Positions 16,151 through 26,562 of a DNA stretch of 49,331 nucleotides are shown one piece after another. A program made the position numbers and the translations under genes. Under the pieces are notes generated by a model. It was not told where the DNA came from. It did not search any database and saw nothing but the letters and a program-made list of their open reading frames with translations. This stretch comes from Clostridiaceae bacterium (GTDB lineage Bacteria > Bacillota > Clostridia > Oscillospirales > Acutalibacteraceae): the NCBI GenBank assembly GCA_016288315.1, contig JAEEYU010000065.1:1-49331 (forward strand). Direction: 5' to 3'. The number at the start of each line of letters is the position of its first letter. The stretch's first letter is position 1.

Positions 16151-16939
16151 TTATCCCTTTATAAACGGTCTTATGAAGTTGATTGTGAAATCGACGCCCC
16201 ACTCGCCTTTTTCGCCCTGCCAGTTGTGCGAGTGCGGTTCAATCGAAACCATTTTGTCGTAGCCCTTTATATAGAGCAGCGCCATTACCGAACGCCAGTC
16301 CGTCGGGTCAAGACCTGCGGGCGGGTCGTCGTAATGCTCGCCGTCAACATAGAGAGTGCCTTTGAGGTGGAAGTGATAAAATCTGTCGCCCCAGTCGCGG
16401 ATTTCTTTGAGATAATCGCCGTGCCTGTTTATGCAGTGCGAAACATCGTATTTGATTCCGAGCTCGGGCATGTTGCTGTGAATTGCAGACCACGCCTTGT
16501 CGTTATATACGAAGTTGCCCCAGTCGCAGTTGTAGGTGGCGATTTTTACGTTTTTGCCCTTTGCGTATTCAATGAGCTTCGCAAAATAACCGGCGGCTAT
16601 GTCGCAGTTTTCTTTGTAGTTTTTGCTCTCTGTATAGTTGCAGCCGCAGTTGAAAACGGGGCAGCCCACTGCGGAGGCGGCGTCTATGACGTCATAATCC
16701 TCTTTGAGAACCGGCTCGTTTATTGTGCCGTCGTCATTGATTCTTTTTGAGCCCCAGCGGCCCATTGAAAGAATCTTTACGCCGTATTTCTCCTGCCACT
16801 CGTTGAGCGAGGGAACAAGAGCGAGCAGCTTGTCTGTCGGCTGGTCGTGGTTGTAGCAGAACTCGACGCAGTCAAGCCCTTTGCCCTGAACATATCTGAA
16901 GCCCTCTTCGCTCCAGTCGCCAATAATTCCTAATCTCAT
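16151..16939 (-). CDS. Xylose-isomerase-like TIM-barrel sugar isomerase/epimerase
   Basis: 262 residues of the AP-endonuclease-2/xylose-isomerase-like barrel family (sugar phosphate isomerase/epimerase type). Marks are GLDCVEFCYNHDQ at strand 2, GIKYDVSHCINRHGDY with Asp and His ligands, FYHFHLKG, and the C-terminal VSIEPHSHNW Glu ligand. Where many relatives have a Glu-Asn pair at strand 5, this protein has ATYNCDWGN, so one metal ligand may differ. Substrate unknown; a keto sugar or inositol-type compound is typical. An AGAGGTG site precedes the ATG. It is last in the leftward group that starts at 18544, though a gap of 21 bp separates it from the DUF5662 gene. Confidence 0.7.
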   Translation of the reverse strand: MRLGIIGDWSEEGFRYVQGKGLDCVEFCYNHDQPTDKLLALVPSLNEWQEKYGVKILSMGRWGSKRINDDGTINEPVLKEDYDVIDAASAVGCPVFNCGCNYTESKNYKENCDIAAGYFAKLIEYAKGKNVKIATYNCDWGNFVYNDKAWSAIHSNMPELGIKYDVSHCINRHGDYLKEIRDWGDRFYHFHLKGTLYVDGEHYDDPPAGLDPTDWRSVMALLYIKGYDKMVSIEPHSHNWQGEKGEWGVDFTINFIRPFIKG

Positions 16940-16960
16940 AACAGCACCTCTTTGTTGAGT

Positions 16961-17500
16961 TTAATAATCTTTACCGCTTTTTATAAAATCGCGGATATAT
17001 GCAAAAGTTTCATCCTCACCCTTTTCGCTGAGCATTGTCAGCAGCTTTTCGAGAAAGTCGGAGGTTTCGGGGTGTATGGAGCGCTTGTCGCGTCCGCGCT
17101 CAAAATAGGCGAGCGCCGAATTGTCGGTGTATTTTTCGCCCTGATAAATCTTGCTTGCGGCAACGCGGTCGCAGAACATTTCCGCAACATAGCGGACAGG
17201 CATTTTGACGGGCTGAACCTTTCGCACCTTCGGGTTGTAATCCGCCCAGTATTCAAAATGGTGGCGGTTGCGCCCCTTGTGGTGCAGCCAGGCGAGCGAA
17301 TAGCCGTATTCCTCGCGCTCCGCCTCGTTTGGCGAGCGGTTGCCCTGGTAGTATTTTGCCCCCGGTATAAACTCCGTGGGCGTGTATTTTGACAGGTCGT
17401 GTTTAAGCCCCTGCAGCGGGATTCCCGCCCTGAAGCAGTGCCTCATAACAGCGTGCCTGTGTTTTGTGATTGTTTTGAAATGCTTTAACGGATGCGCCAA
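16961..17500 (-). CDS. DUF5662 family protein
   Basis: 179 residues. The run of His, Asp and Tyr in LKHDLSKYTPTEF, GYSLAWLHHKGRNRHHFEYW matches the DUF5662 family as I know it; the function is not established. The clustered His and Asp suggest a metal site of the HD type. The start is TTG, 4 nt after the AlkD-like stop and preceded by AAGGAAGTG. Some databases label relatives as catalase; nothing in the sequence supports that. Confidence 0.65.
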   Translation of the reverse strand: MAHPLKHFKTITKHRHAVMRHCFRAGIPLQGLKHDLSKYTPTEFIPGAKYYQGNRSPNEAEREEYGYSLAWLHHKGRNRHHFEYWADYNPKVRKVQPVKMPVRYVAEMFCDRVAASKIYQGEKYTDNSALAYFERGRDKRSIHPETSDFLEKLLTMLSEKGEDETFAYIRDFIKSGKDY

Positions 17501-17504
17501 AAAT

Positions 17505-18179
17505 TCACTTCCTTAACGTGCGGAGATATGCCTTTTGATCGGGCGTTATGCGGCTGCTCTCAACAGCTTTCTGAATCGCTTTGTTGTGAACCCAACCGGG
17601 CAGAACGCCGTTTTCGATGAATCCTATGCAACAGTCCCACTGCTTTGCCAGGGCGGTTGCGAAATACCACGCAGACATCATATTTATATAGTATTCTTCA
17701 CTTCTGATTTTTGCAACCTTTTTTGCATATTTTATATCAAAATCAGCGTCGAGAAACCATCTCATCAGCATGCCCGTGCCGAAACGCACGGTGTATGTCT
17801 CCCCCGAGTCAATCCAGGCAAACGCCTTTTCTGCGAGCTCCGCCTTGTGTTTGCCGAAAACGGCTGGCGAGAGCTGGTCGCAGGTTGCCCAGTTGTCAAC
17901 AAACGGCAAAAACGCTTCAACCTGCGCCATACACTTTTCAAAATTCTTTTCGCGGTTGAGCAGAAAAATATGAAGCTGATTCTCGTCGAAATATCTGTGC
18001 GGCAGCTTTCCGAGAAAAGTTTCCACCTGCTTTGTGCCAGCAGTTTCTTTCGCAAGCGCCTTGAGTCCGGGCGTTCTCACTCCTATAAACAGCCCCCGCT
18101 CAATGTTCGGAATAAGCTTTGCCTGAAAATCGGCGTAGGGTGCATCTGCTCTTTCACGCAGCATCTGAAGGACCGTCAT
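17505..18179 (-). CDS. AlkD-like DNA alkylation repair protein
   Basis: 224 residues of the HEAT-repeat DNA glycosylase family (AlkC/AlkD). GVRTPGLKALAKET, HRYFDENQLHIFLL, FVDNWATCDQLSP and EEYYINMMSAWYFATALA are characteristic helices; the conserved Trp and Asp of the DNA-facing groove (DNWATCD) are present. AlkD-type enzymes remove positively charged N3/N7-alkyl purines without flipping the base. The ATG overlaps the stop of the upstream membrane-protein gene by four bases (ATGA), so the two are coupled. Confidence 0.82.
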   Translation of the reverse strand: MTVLQMLRERADAPYADFQAKLIPNIERGLFIGVRTPGLKALAKETAGTKQVETFLGKLPHRYFDENQLHIFLLNREKNFEKCMAQVEAFLPFVDNWATCDQLSPAVFGKHKAELAEKAFAWIDSGETYTVRFGTGMLMRWFLDADFDIKYAKKVAKIRSEEYYINMMSAWYFATALAKQWDCCIGFIENGVLPGWVHNKAIQKAVESSRITPDQKAYLRTLRK

Positions 18180-18544
18180 TCGCCCGAGCCCTCCGCCTCG
18201 TGACGCCTTTTGTTCTCTTCGGCGACAAGGGCATCGTAGTAGGTATACATCTTCTGCACGCCGTTTTCAAGCAGATAGTAATGCTTGATGTAGGGTGCGA
18301 GCAGAACTACGAGCAGCAGCACGAGAATATACGCCTGAGGGGCGCCGAAAATCGCTATTGCAAGCGCGATGAACGTCACTATGGCAAAGGTGATTGTCAC
18401 AATGAGGTGAATGAGCCGCTCGTGCTGAAAATACTCAATCTGAATAAGCATATCCCTGCGGAACGCCTCAAGGTCGCCGTCGGAGAGCTCCTCCGGGTGC
18501 GTTTCGCTTAGGTATCTGAGATAGGCAAGAATTCTTTTTTTCAT
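18176..18544 (-). CDS. Small two-helix membrane protein, unknown
   Basis: 122 residues. An amphipathic, charged N-terminal 43 residues (with EELSDGDLEAFRRDML) precede two membrane helices (about residues 44-88) and a charged tail. AAAGGAGCGG precedes the ATG. It is first in the leftward operon with the AlkD-like gene. I do not recognise the family; it is not AtpI-like despite lying beside the ATP synthase operon, from which it is divergent. Confidence 0.55.
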   Translation of the reverse strand: MKKRILAYLRYLSETHPEELSDGDLEAFRRDMLIQIEYFQHERLIHLIVTITFAIVTFIALAIAIFGAPQAYILVLLLVVLLAPYIKHYYLLENGVQKMYTYYDALVAEENKRRHEAEGSGE

Positions 18545-18759
18545 AACCCCGCTCCTTTGTGTAAATCAGGTTGATGTGAGTTTGAAGATATGTCTTTGCG
18601 AAGGATTGTTACGGTCGTGCTGCTGATATAATACTGTTGCACAAAGCCGGAAAAACAGCGCGCACACAATCCTTACCTGATTATTTTATAACAATTTTCC
18701 GCTGTTTTCAAGCGGGGAAAAAGTGTCTGCGGGATAAAAACGGGGGTATATTATAAATA

Positions 18760-18787
18760 TTGACTTTTATTATAAGAGTGATATAAT
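18760..18787 (+). promoter_or_regulatory. Strong sigma-A promoter of the ATP synthase operon
   Basis: TTGACT at 18760-18765, 16-nt spacer, consensus TATAAT at 18782-18787. The leader is about 105 nt. Confidence 0.75.
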
Positions 18788-18792
18788 TTAAA

Positions 18793-18838
18793 TTCCAAAT
18801 AAGGTATAAAACGGGTTCCAGATAAGGTGTAAAACGGG
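18793..18838 (+). repeat. Two 23-bp tandem repeats in the atp leader
   Basis: Units 18793-18815 and 18816-18838 start TTCCA, end ACGGG and differ at two positions. GTGTAAAA in the second unit is complementary to TTTTACAC at 18861-18868, enclosing the hairpin GTGCG-TTACGG-CGCAC at 18839-18854. Confidence 0.75.
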
Positions 18839-18899
18839 GTGCGTTACGGCGCACAATACCTTTTACACTCACTTTACACTCACGGAAGGAGGCGTTTTT

Positions 18900-19760
18900 T
18901 TGAGCAAAAAACGAAAAATCGTGAGCTTGGCCGTTTTCGGCGGTATCATAATCGCACTGATTGTCGGAATTGTCGCGACGGCTCCGCCCGCAGGGGCGAA
19001 GGAGCCGATAAACGAGGTTATGAAGGATGCCGTTTTGCACGAAACGGGCAGAATAAATCTGTTCGGTGCGGTTCAGGTCAACCCGGCGCTTGTTTCGGCA
19101 TACATTGTTACCGCCATACTGATTGTTTTTGCCGTTATTGTGCGGATATTCTTTATTCCGAGATTCACGCCGATACCGGGAAAGTTCCAGTATCTGCTTG
19201 AAAAGGGAGTCGGGCTTTTCACGGGGCTTGCAAAGGAGAACAGCCCGCACAAAACGCAGTTCATCGGCGGATACATATTCACGGCAGGCGCATACATCTT
19301 TTTCGGCACGCTGTTTGAGCTCTTCGGATTTCAGGCGGTGACCGTCTCGGGGCATTCGATTGCCCTGCCCGCTCCGCTCGCCGACATAAACGGAGCGATA
19401 GCGATGGGATTTTTCTCCTACGGCGTCATACTTTTCGGCGGACTTGTCAACAACGGAATCAAGGGGATGCTTCACGCGCTCAAGGATTTCACGCTCCCCG
19501 TTTCAATGAGCTTCCGTCTGTTCGGCGCTCTGCTTTCGGGCGCGCTTGTAACCGAGCTTGTTTATTACTACACACTCACAAGCTATGTTCTGCCCGTAAT
19601 TGTGGGCGTTATGTTCACGCTTTTGCACGCGCTTATTCAGGCATACGTTCTGACGATGCTTGTTTCAATATTCTACGGTGAATCCTCCGAAAAGAAGGAG
19701 AAAAGCGAAAAAGCCGTAAAAACCAAAATCAAAAAAGAGAAAAGAAGGAAAGTATCATGA
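18900..19760 (+). CDS. atpB: F-type ATP synthase subunit a
   Basis: 286 residues from a TTG start with GGAAGGAGG at ideal distance. Subunit a forms the ion half-channels beside the c ring in the membrane. A signal-like first helix is followed by the usual helices; SMSFRLFGALLSGAL holds the essential Arg206, and LHALIQAYVLTMLVSIFY is the last helix. The protein ends in an unusually long, strongly basic tail (Lys-rich, about 25 residues). First gene of the operon; atpE overlaps its stop by ATGA. Confidence 0.92.
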   Translation: MSKKRKIVSLAVFGGIIIALIVGIVATAPPAGAKEPINEVMKDAVLHETGRINLFGAVQVNPALVSAYIVTAILIVFAVIVRIFFIPRFTPIPGKFQYLLEKGVGLFTGLAKENSPHKTQFIGGYIFTAGAYIFFGTLFELFGFQAVTVSGHSIALPAPLADINGAIAMGFFSYGVILFGGLVNNGIKGMLHALKDFTLPVSMSFRLFGALLSGALVTELVYYYTLTSYVLPVIVGVMFTLLHALIQAYVLTMLVSIFYGESSEKKEKSEKAVKTKIKKEKRRKVS

Positions 19761-20143
19761 ATAAAACAATAAAAATCATTATGGCAGTTCTCGGCATTAT
19801 GTTTATTCTCGGCGCAGTTATGCTCCCCGCATTTGCGGCTGATGAAACGCTCATTGCCCCCGCTCCCGCCGCAGCCACGGAAGAGGCGCAGGAGCAGGAA
19901 ACCTCCGCAGACGCAAATGTCAAAAGCACAAAGGCGATTGCCGCAGCTGTTGTTCTTGCGACTACCGCAGTGGCAGGCGCAATTGCGATGGGCATAGCAA
20001 TCAAGAGTTCGTCAGACGGTATTGCACGCCAGCCCGAGGCGGCAGGCAACATCCGTAGCGGTATGATGCTCGGCCTTGTGTTTATTGAGACTGTTGTTAT
20101 CTACGCGCTTATTGTTGCGATTCTTATTATTTTCGTTCTTTGA
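19757..20143 (+). CDS. atpE: F-type ATP synthase subunit c with N-terminal signal-like extension
   Basis: 128 residues, where subunit c is usually 70-90. The C-terminal 75 residues are a normal c hairpin: first helix, polar loop ARQPE (residues 90-94), second helix with the ion-carrying Glu111 in FIETVVIY. In front is a typical signal peptide (residues 1-27, cleavage likely after AFA) and an Ala/Glu-rich stretch of about 27 residues. The position of Gln32 of sodium-type c rings (Ilyobacter) is Met here, although Thr and Tyr follow Glu111 as in sodium rings, so proton use is somewhat more likely. Start is fixed by the ATGA overlap with atpB. Confidence 0.9.
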   Translation: MNKTIKIIMAVLGIMFILGAVMLPAFAADETLIAPAPAAATEEAQEQETSADANVKSTKAIAAAVVLATTAVAGAIAMGIAIKSSSDGIARQPEAAGNIRSGMMLGLVFIETVVIYALIVAILIIFVL

Positions 20144-20158
20144 TACGGAGGCGTAAAA

Positions 20159-20641
20159 ATGCCGTTAAACATTGACATTCAACAGATTCTGCTCCACTTG
20201 CTGAATTTTGTCATACTGTTCGCCGTTATGTATTTTGTGCTTTACAAGCCGGTCAAGGCGTTTATTGACAACCGCGACAGATACTTCAAAGAGAAAGAGG
20301 ATGAAACCTCAAAAGCTCTCGAAGAGGCAACCGCCGCAAAGGATGAGTATGAGGCAAAGCTCAGGGGAGCGGCAGAGGAGATAAAGACGATGAAGGCGGA
20401 GGCGCAGAAAGACGTCCGCGAAGACGCCGACAAAATCCGCTCCGATGCAAAAAAAGAGGCAAAGAACATTCTGACAACCGCAAAGCTCAAGGCGGAACAC
20501 GACACAGAGGTAATGATAAAAAACGCAAATTCCGAGATATGCGAGCTCGCCCGTCAGGCGGCGGAGAATTTTGTTATTACAAACACATCCGACGCTTACA
20601 ACAGCTTTATTGAGGCGGCGGACGCACCGGATGAGGACTGA
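20159..20641 (+). CDS. atpF: F-type ATP synthase subunit b
   Basis: 160 residues, normal length. One membrane helix at the N terminus (residues 9-28) then a long charged helix with the b-type pattern ([15 protein letters not shown], repeated Ala and Glu/Lys heptads) forms the peripheral stalk dimer. The C-terminal segment ARQAAENFV corresponds to the delta-contacting end. GGAGGCG precedes the ATG. The next gene begins 5 bp after its stop, with no room for a separate delta gene. Confidence 0.92.
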   Translation: MPLNIDIQQILLHLLNFVILFAVMYFVLYKPVKAFIDNRDRYFKEKEDETSKALEEATAAKDEYEAKLRGAAEEIKTMKAEAQKDVREDADKIRSDAKKEAKNILTTAKLKAEHDTEVMIKNANSEICELARQAAENFVITNTSDAYNSFIEAADAPDED

Positions 20642-20646
20642 CAGCT

Positions 20647-22362
20647 ATGGATATTAACCCGAAATGCGCCTACCTCTATGCCGACACTCCGCCGGATGAG
20701 GCACAGCTTGAGGCGCTGTTGAAACTCCTTAAAAAAAGGCACAATATTGAAGAACTCGAATTTGTTCACGACGACAGCATAAAGGGCGGTTTCAGGATGA
20801 CCGCCGGCGACCGTCTCTACGACTGGACGAACGAAGGCAGACTTAAACAGTTCAACCGCGCTGTGGATAAAGCGGTAGGCGGCAGCAACGTTCTGCCGCT
20901 GCTTAAAGACACAATTAACGGTTTCACGCCCGGCACGCTCGGGGAGGAAATCGGAACGGTGCTGACAGTCGGCGACGGCATAGCCATTGTAAAGGGGCTT
21001 GAGAGCGCGGAATACGGCGAGATTCTTATGTTTGAAGGCGGCTCGCGCGGACTTATTCAGGACCTTCGCGAGAACGAAATCGGCTGTATTCTTTTTGACG
21101 ACGGCGACGACGTGCTTCAGGGCGACCTTGTTTTAAGAACAGGTATGGTCGCAGGTATGCCGGTAGGCGAGGATTACATAGGCAGGGTTATTGACGCTCT
21201 CGGCAACCCCGTTGACGGTCAGGGCGACATAATCCCCGACGACACCTATCCCATTGAAAAGCATGCGCCCGGAATAATCGAGAGGCAGCCCGTCAGCGTT
21301 CCGCTTGAGACGGGCATTCTTGCAATAGATTCGATGTTCCCCATAGGAAGAGGTCAGCGAGAGCTGATTATCGGCGACAGGCAGACGGGCAAAACCGCCA
21401 TAGCAGTTGACACAATAATCAACCAGAAGGGCAAGAACGTAATCTGCATTTACGTTGCGATAGGGCAGAAGTCGAGCTCTGTTGCGGCTCTTGTGAACAC
21501 GCTGAACAAATATGACGCCATGGATTACACGATTGTTGTAAATTCATCGGCGAGCGATGCCGCGCCCCTGCAGTATATAGCGCCCTATGCGGGCTGCGCC
21601 CTTGCGGAATATTTTATGGACAAGGGCAGAGACGTGCTGATTGTTTATGACGATTTGTCAAAGCACGCCGTCGCCTACAGAACGCTGAGCCTGCTTCTCA
21701 GCAGAGCGCCCGGCAGAGAGGCATATCCCGGCGATATCTTCTACCTGCACTCACGCCTGCTTGAACGCTCGGCAAACCTGAGCGACACAAAGGGCGGCAG
21801 CATAACAGCACTGCCGATTGTCGAAACCCAGGCGGGCGACATTTCGGCGTATATTCCCACAAACGTAATTTCAATCACCGACGGCCAGATATTCCTGGAA
21901 GCGGATTTGTTCAACAGCGGGCAGCGCCCCGCGATAAACGTCGGCGAGTCCGTCTCACGAGTGGGCGGCGACGCGCAGACGGAAGTTGTCAAAAAGGCGT
22001 GCAAGAGTCTTAAACTCGAGCTGTCGCAATACCGTGAAAAGCTTGTTTTCACGCAGTTTTCGGGCGACCTCGACGCAGAGACGGTCAAAACGCTGAAGTT
22101 CGGCGGAGGGCTTATGCGCCTGCTGAGGCAAAAGCAATACAGTCCCGTTTCACGCCACCGTCTGGTAACAATCTTCGCGGCGGCTCTTGCAAAAAAATTC
22201 ATTGACCTGCCCGAGAGCGGAATCGAGGCGGCTGCGTCGGGTCTTTGCGATGCGGTTGAAAACGAGCTGCCGGCAATCTGCAAAAAGATTGAAACAAAGG
22301 GCACTCTCAGCGCGGCAGATGCAAAGACGCTGACGGACTATATCGGTAACTACGAGATTTGA
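20647..22362 (+). CDS. atpA: Fusion of delta C-terminal domain with ATP synthase alpha subunit
   Basis: 571 residues, about 70 more than usual for alpha. Residues 1 to about 76 match the C-terminal domain of subunit delta/[24 protein letters not shown], then [18 protein letters not shown] followed by RLKQF, against the delta pattern [20 protein letters not shown]...QLERL. From about residue 82 the sequence is ordinary alpha: an N-terminal helix, [14 protein letters not shown], Walker A GDRQTGKT (243-250), [12 protein letters not shown]-type region, and [20 protein letters not shown]. The delta N-terminal six-helix domain, which normally docks on alpha, is missing from the operon. The fusion would tie the b-binding domain covalently to alpha. 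The frame is continuous, so this is not a sequencing join. Confidence 0.93.
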   Translation: MDINPKCAYLYADTPPDEAQLEALLKLLKKRHNIEELEFVHDDSIKGGFRMTAGDRLYDWTNEGRLKQFNRAVDKAVGGSNVLPLLKDTINGFTPGTLGEEIGTVLTVGDGIAIVKGLESAEYGEILMFEGGSRGLIQDLRENEIGCILFDDGDDVLQGDLVLRTGMVAGMPVGEDYIGRVIDALGNPVDGQGDIIPDDTYPIEKHAPGIIERQPVSVPLETGILAIDSMFPIGRGQRELIIGDRQTGKTAIAVDTIINQKGKNVICIYVAIGQKSSSVAALVNTLNKYDAMDYTIVVNSSASDAAPLQYIAPYAGCALAEYFMDKGRDVLIVYDDLSKHAVAYRTLSLLLSRAPGREAYPGDIFYLHSRLLERSANLSDTKGGSITALPIVETQAGDISAYIPTNVISITDGQIFLEADLFNSGQRPAINVGESVSRVGGDAQTEVVKKACKSLKLELSQYREKLVFTQFSGDLDAETVKTLKFGGGLMRLLRQKQYSPVSRHRLVTIFAAALAKKFIDLPESGIEAAASGLCDAVENELPAICKKIETKGTLSAADAKTLTDYIGNYEI

Positions 22363-22363
22363 T

Positions 22364-24833
<2,470 letters not shown>

Positions 24834-24848
24834 GCATAAGAAAAAAGC

Positions 24849-24876
24849 AAAACGAGCCGGACGGCTCGTTTTTTCT
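24849..24876 (+). terminator. Terminator of the ATP synthase operon
   Basis: AAAACGAGCC and GGCTCGTTTT with loop GGAC, then a T run. The A run on the 5' side lets it also serve the leftward gene ending at 24891. Confidence 0.88.
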
Positions 24877-24890
24877 TTGACTATGTTTTT

Positions 24891-25664
24891 TCAGATTTCA
24901 AGCGGGGTGCCTTCCCATTCGGGATCGGGTTCAACGCCGAGCACTCTGCAGACGGTCGGGGCCAGGTCGATAATATTACCGCCCTCTTTTATCGACGGGG
25001 CGAGTGATGAATTATAAAGCATTACAGGTATAAACATATCCTCGTCAAGGTCGGAGCCGTGCCCTCTGCCGTGCCCGCCGTGATCGGCTGTGACAATCAC
25101 GAGGTAATCATCGGGCAGGTTGCGGCAAAGCTGCTCAATGCAGTCAAAGCTCTGATTGACGGCGTTCATATACTCTTCGCTCATCCAGCCGTGGTTGTGC
25201 CCCTCGGCGTCAGTTCTGCCGAGATAAACAAACACAAAATCGGGAGCATCGGCGTCAATATAGCTGCGGGCGAGGCGGCAGACCTGCCTGTTTGCCTCCT
25301 CATAGCCGTAGATATGCCCCGAAACATAGGCGGAAAACGCAAGTGAATCCGGTCTTGAGAGGTCTTTGATTTCTTCCCAGTTATAGACGAGCGCGCATTT
25401 TTTGCCCGCCGCGCGCAGAACCTCGCAGATTCCTCTGACGGGGCGCACCTGCGGGACGTAGGTGTTTGTAAGAATCCCGTGCCTGTCGGGCTCAACGCTG
25501 TGAAACAGCGACATGTGGCAGGGCAGGGTGACGGACGGCATAACCGTTCTTGCCGCGTTAAAATACACGCCCGTTTCGCAGAGCTTTTCCGCAAACGGAT
25601 GCCCGCACTTCTCAACAGCGTCGGGACGCATTCCGTCAACTAAAACCAAGAGCACTTTATTCAT
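24891..25664 (-). CDS. Type I phosphodiesterase/alkaline-phosphatase-superfamily protein
   Basis: 257 residues, cytoplasmic. LLVLVDGMRPDAV supplies the first metal-site Asp, ARTVMPSVTLPCHMSLFHS the nucleophile Thr, and VTADHGGHGRGHGSDLDEDMFIPVM the second metal site; VFVYLGRTDAEGHNHGW carries the Asp-His pair. All residues expected of a nucleotide pyrophosphatase/phosphodiesterase-type enzyme are present. Substrate unknown. It is a relative of the protein at 6171-6977. It lies 12 bp after an alpha/beta hydrolase gene with AAGGAGAA in front, so the two form one leftward unit. Confidence 0.8.
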   Translation of the reverse strand: MNKVLLVLVDGMRPDAVEKCGHPFAEKLCETGVYFNAARTVMPSVTLPCHMSLFHSVEPDRHGILTNTYVPQVRPVRGICEVLRAAGKKCALVYNWEEIKDLSRPDSLAFSAYVSGHIYGYEEANRQVCRLARSYIDADAPDFVFVYLGRTDAEGHNHGWMSEEYMNAVNQSFDCIEQLCRNLPDDYLVIVTADHGGHGRGHGSDLDEDMFIPVMLYNSSLAPSIKEGGNIIDLAPTVCRVLGVEPDPEWEGTPLEI

Positions 25665-25676
25665 AGCAGTTCTCCT

Positions 25677-26465
25677 TTATCCGCCGAAAAAATCAAGCAG
25701 TTTGTTTTTATAGTCCCGCGCCTCGTCATAGACGGCGTGACCGTATTTTTCATCATACATATACAGTTCCGAGCCCTTTATGTGCCGGGCGATATATTCC
25801 GAAGCACCGTGAGGCATAATTGCGTCGCCCTCACTGCCGATGACAAGAGTCGGGCAACTGATTTTTTCAAGCTCCGCCGTAAAATCAAAGCTGAGGCAGG
25901 CACCGGCAAGAACGGAGAAATCTTCAAGCTCCTGCGCCGACACATCGGAATTGAAATCCACAATCATTTTTTTTGCGTTTTTAAGAACGGCGGGCGAAAA
26001 CACGTTCCCGGCAATATTTTCGGCAAGGGCGCGGATGTTTTTCTCATTTGCGAGCTTTACCCACTGCTCCATAATTATTTGTATATTTTTATACGATTTT
26101 GCCGCAGTCGAGCCGACCGCCAACTTTGAAACAAGCCGCGGATGTTCAGCCGCAGTCAGCAGGGCGAGCATTCCTCCCTGTGACGCTCCGAAAACGCAGG
26201 CGTTTTCAATCCCCGCCGCCTCTATTGAGCGGGCGGTATCCTCCGCCATCTGCCCGAGAGTGTAGCCGGCGGGAGGGTTTTTAATTCTGTCAAAAAGATA
26301 AACCGTATAATCCTTTGAAAAAGCGGAATAGGCGCTCTCAACCGCGTCTGCGCTTCTCAGCACGTTCGGCAGCGAGAGCCCCGGCAGCATTACAAAGGGT
26401 GTTTTGCCGCTGCCGAATTTTAAATACTGCGCCTGCCCGCCTTCAAATTCAGCTGTTAAAATCAT
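25677..26465 (-). CDS. Alpha/beta hydrolase
   Basis: 262 residues from the ATG at 26465; a GTG three codons upstream is possible but lies within the GGTGAT ribosome site. A classic small hydrolase: FVMLPGLSLP oxyanion region, nucleophile FGASQGGMLALL, acid in IGSEGDAIMP, and the catalytic His in YGHAVYDEA. Such proteins cleave esters, thioesters or C-C bonds; the substrate is unknown. It is divergent from the second S51 peptidase, with about 100 AT-rich bases between. Confidence 0.8.
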   Translation of the reverse strand: MILTAEFEGGQAQYLKFGSGKTPFVMLPGLSLPNVLRSADAVESAYSAFSKDYTVYLFDRIKNPPAGYTLGQMAEDTARSIEAAGIENACVFGASQGGMLALLTAAEHPRLVSKLAVGSTAAKSYKNIQIIMEQWVKLANEKNIRALAENIAGNVFSPAVLKNAKKMIVDFNSDVSAQELEDFSVLAGACLSFDFTAELEKISCPTLVIGSEGDAIMPHGASEYIARHIKGSELYMYDEKYGHAVYDEARDYKNKLLDFFGG

Positions 26466-26562
26466 TAAAATCACCGTTTTTATTATATATCAAAAAAATA
26501 ATATTTCAATATCCGTCAATTTGTGGTATGCTTTTTTTATAATCTTTGACGGAGGCGTTTTT

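Larger units (their letters stand above)
18545..18899. promoter_or_regulatory. Divergent control region and leader of the ATP synthase operon
   Basis: 355 bp without a gene. The left part has AAGGATTGT and ACAATCCTT as widely spaced inverted repeats, possibly around the leftward promoter. The right part has the strong promoter at 18760, two 23-bp tandem repeats and the hairpins of the atp leader. Nothing else is visible. Confidence 0.6.

Noticed and set aside
16961-17500. Catalase
   Set aside because: The His-rich blocks fit DUF5662; no heme-binding or catalase motif is present.
18176-18544. AtpI-like protein of the ATP synthase operon
   Set aside because: The gene is on the opposite strand, coupled to the AlkD-like gene, and its two helices lack the AtpI pattern.
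20500-20700. Possible broken atpH between atpF and atpA by frameshift
   Set aside because: The b subunit has a normal C terminus, the gap is 5 bp, and no frame encodes a delta N-terminal domain. The delta C-terminal domain is in frame with alpha, so a simple frameshift does not explain the arrangement.
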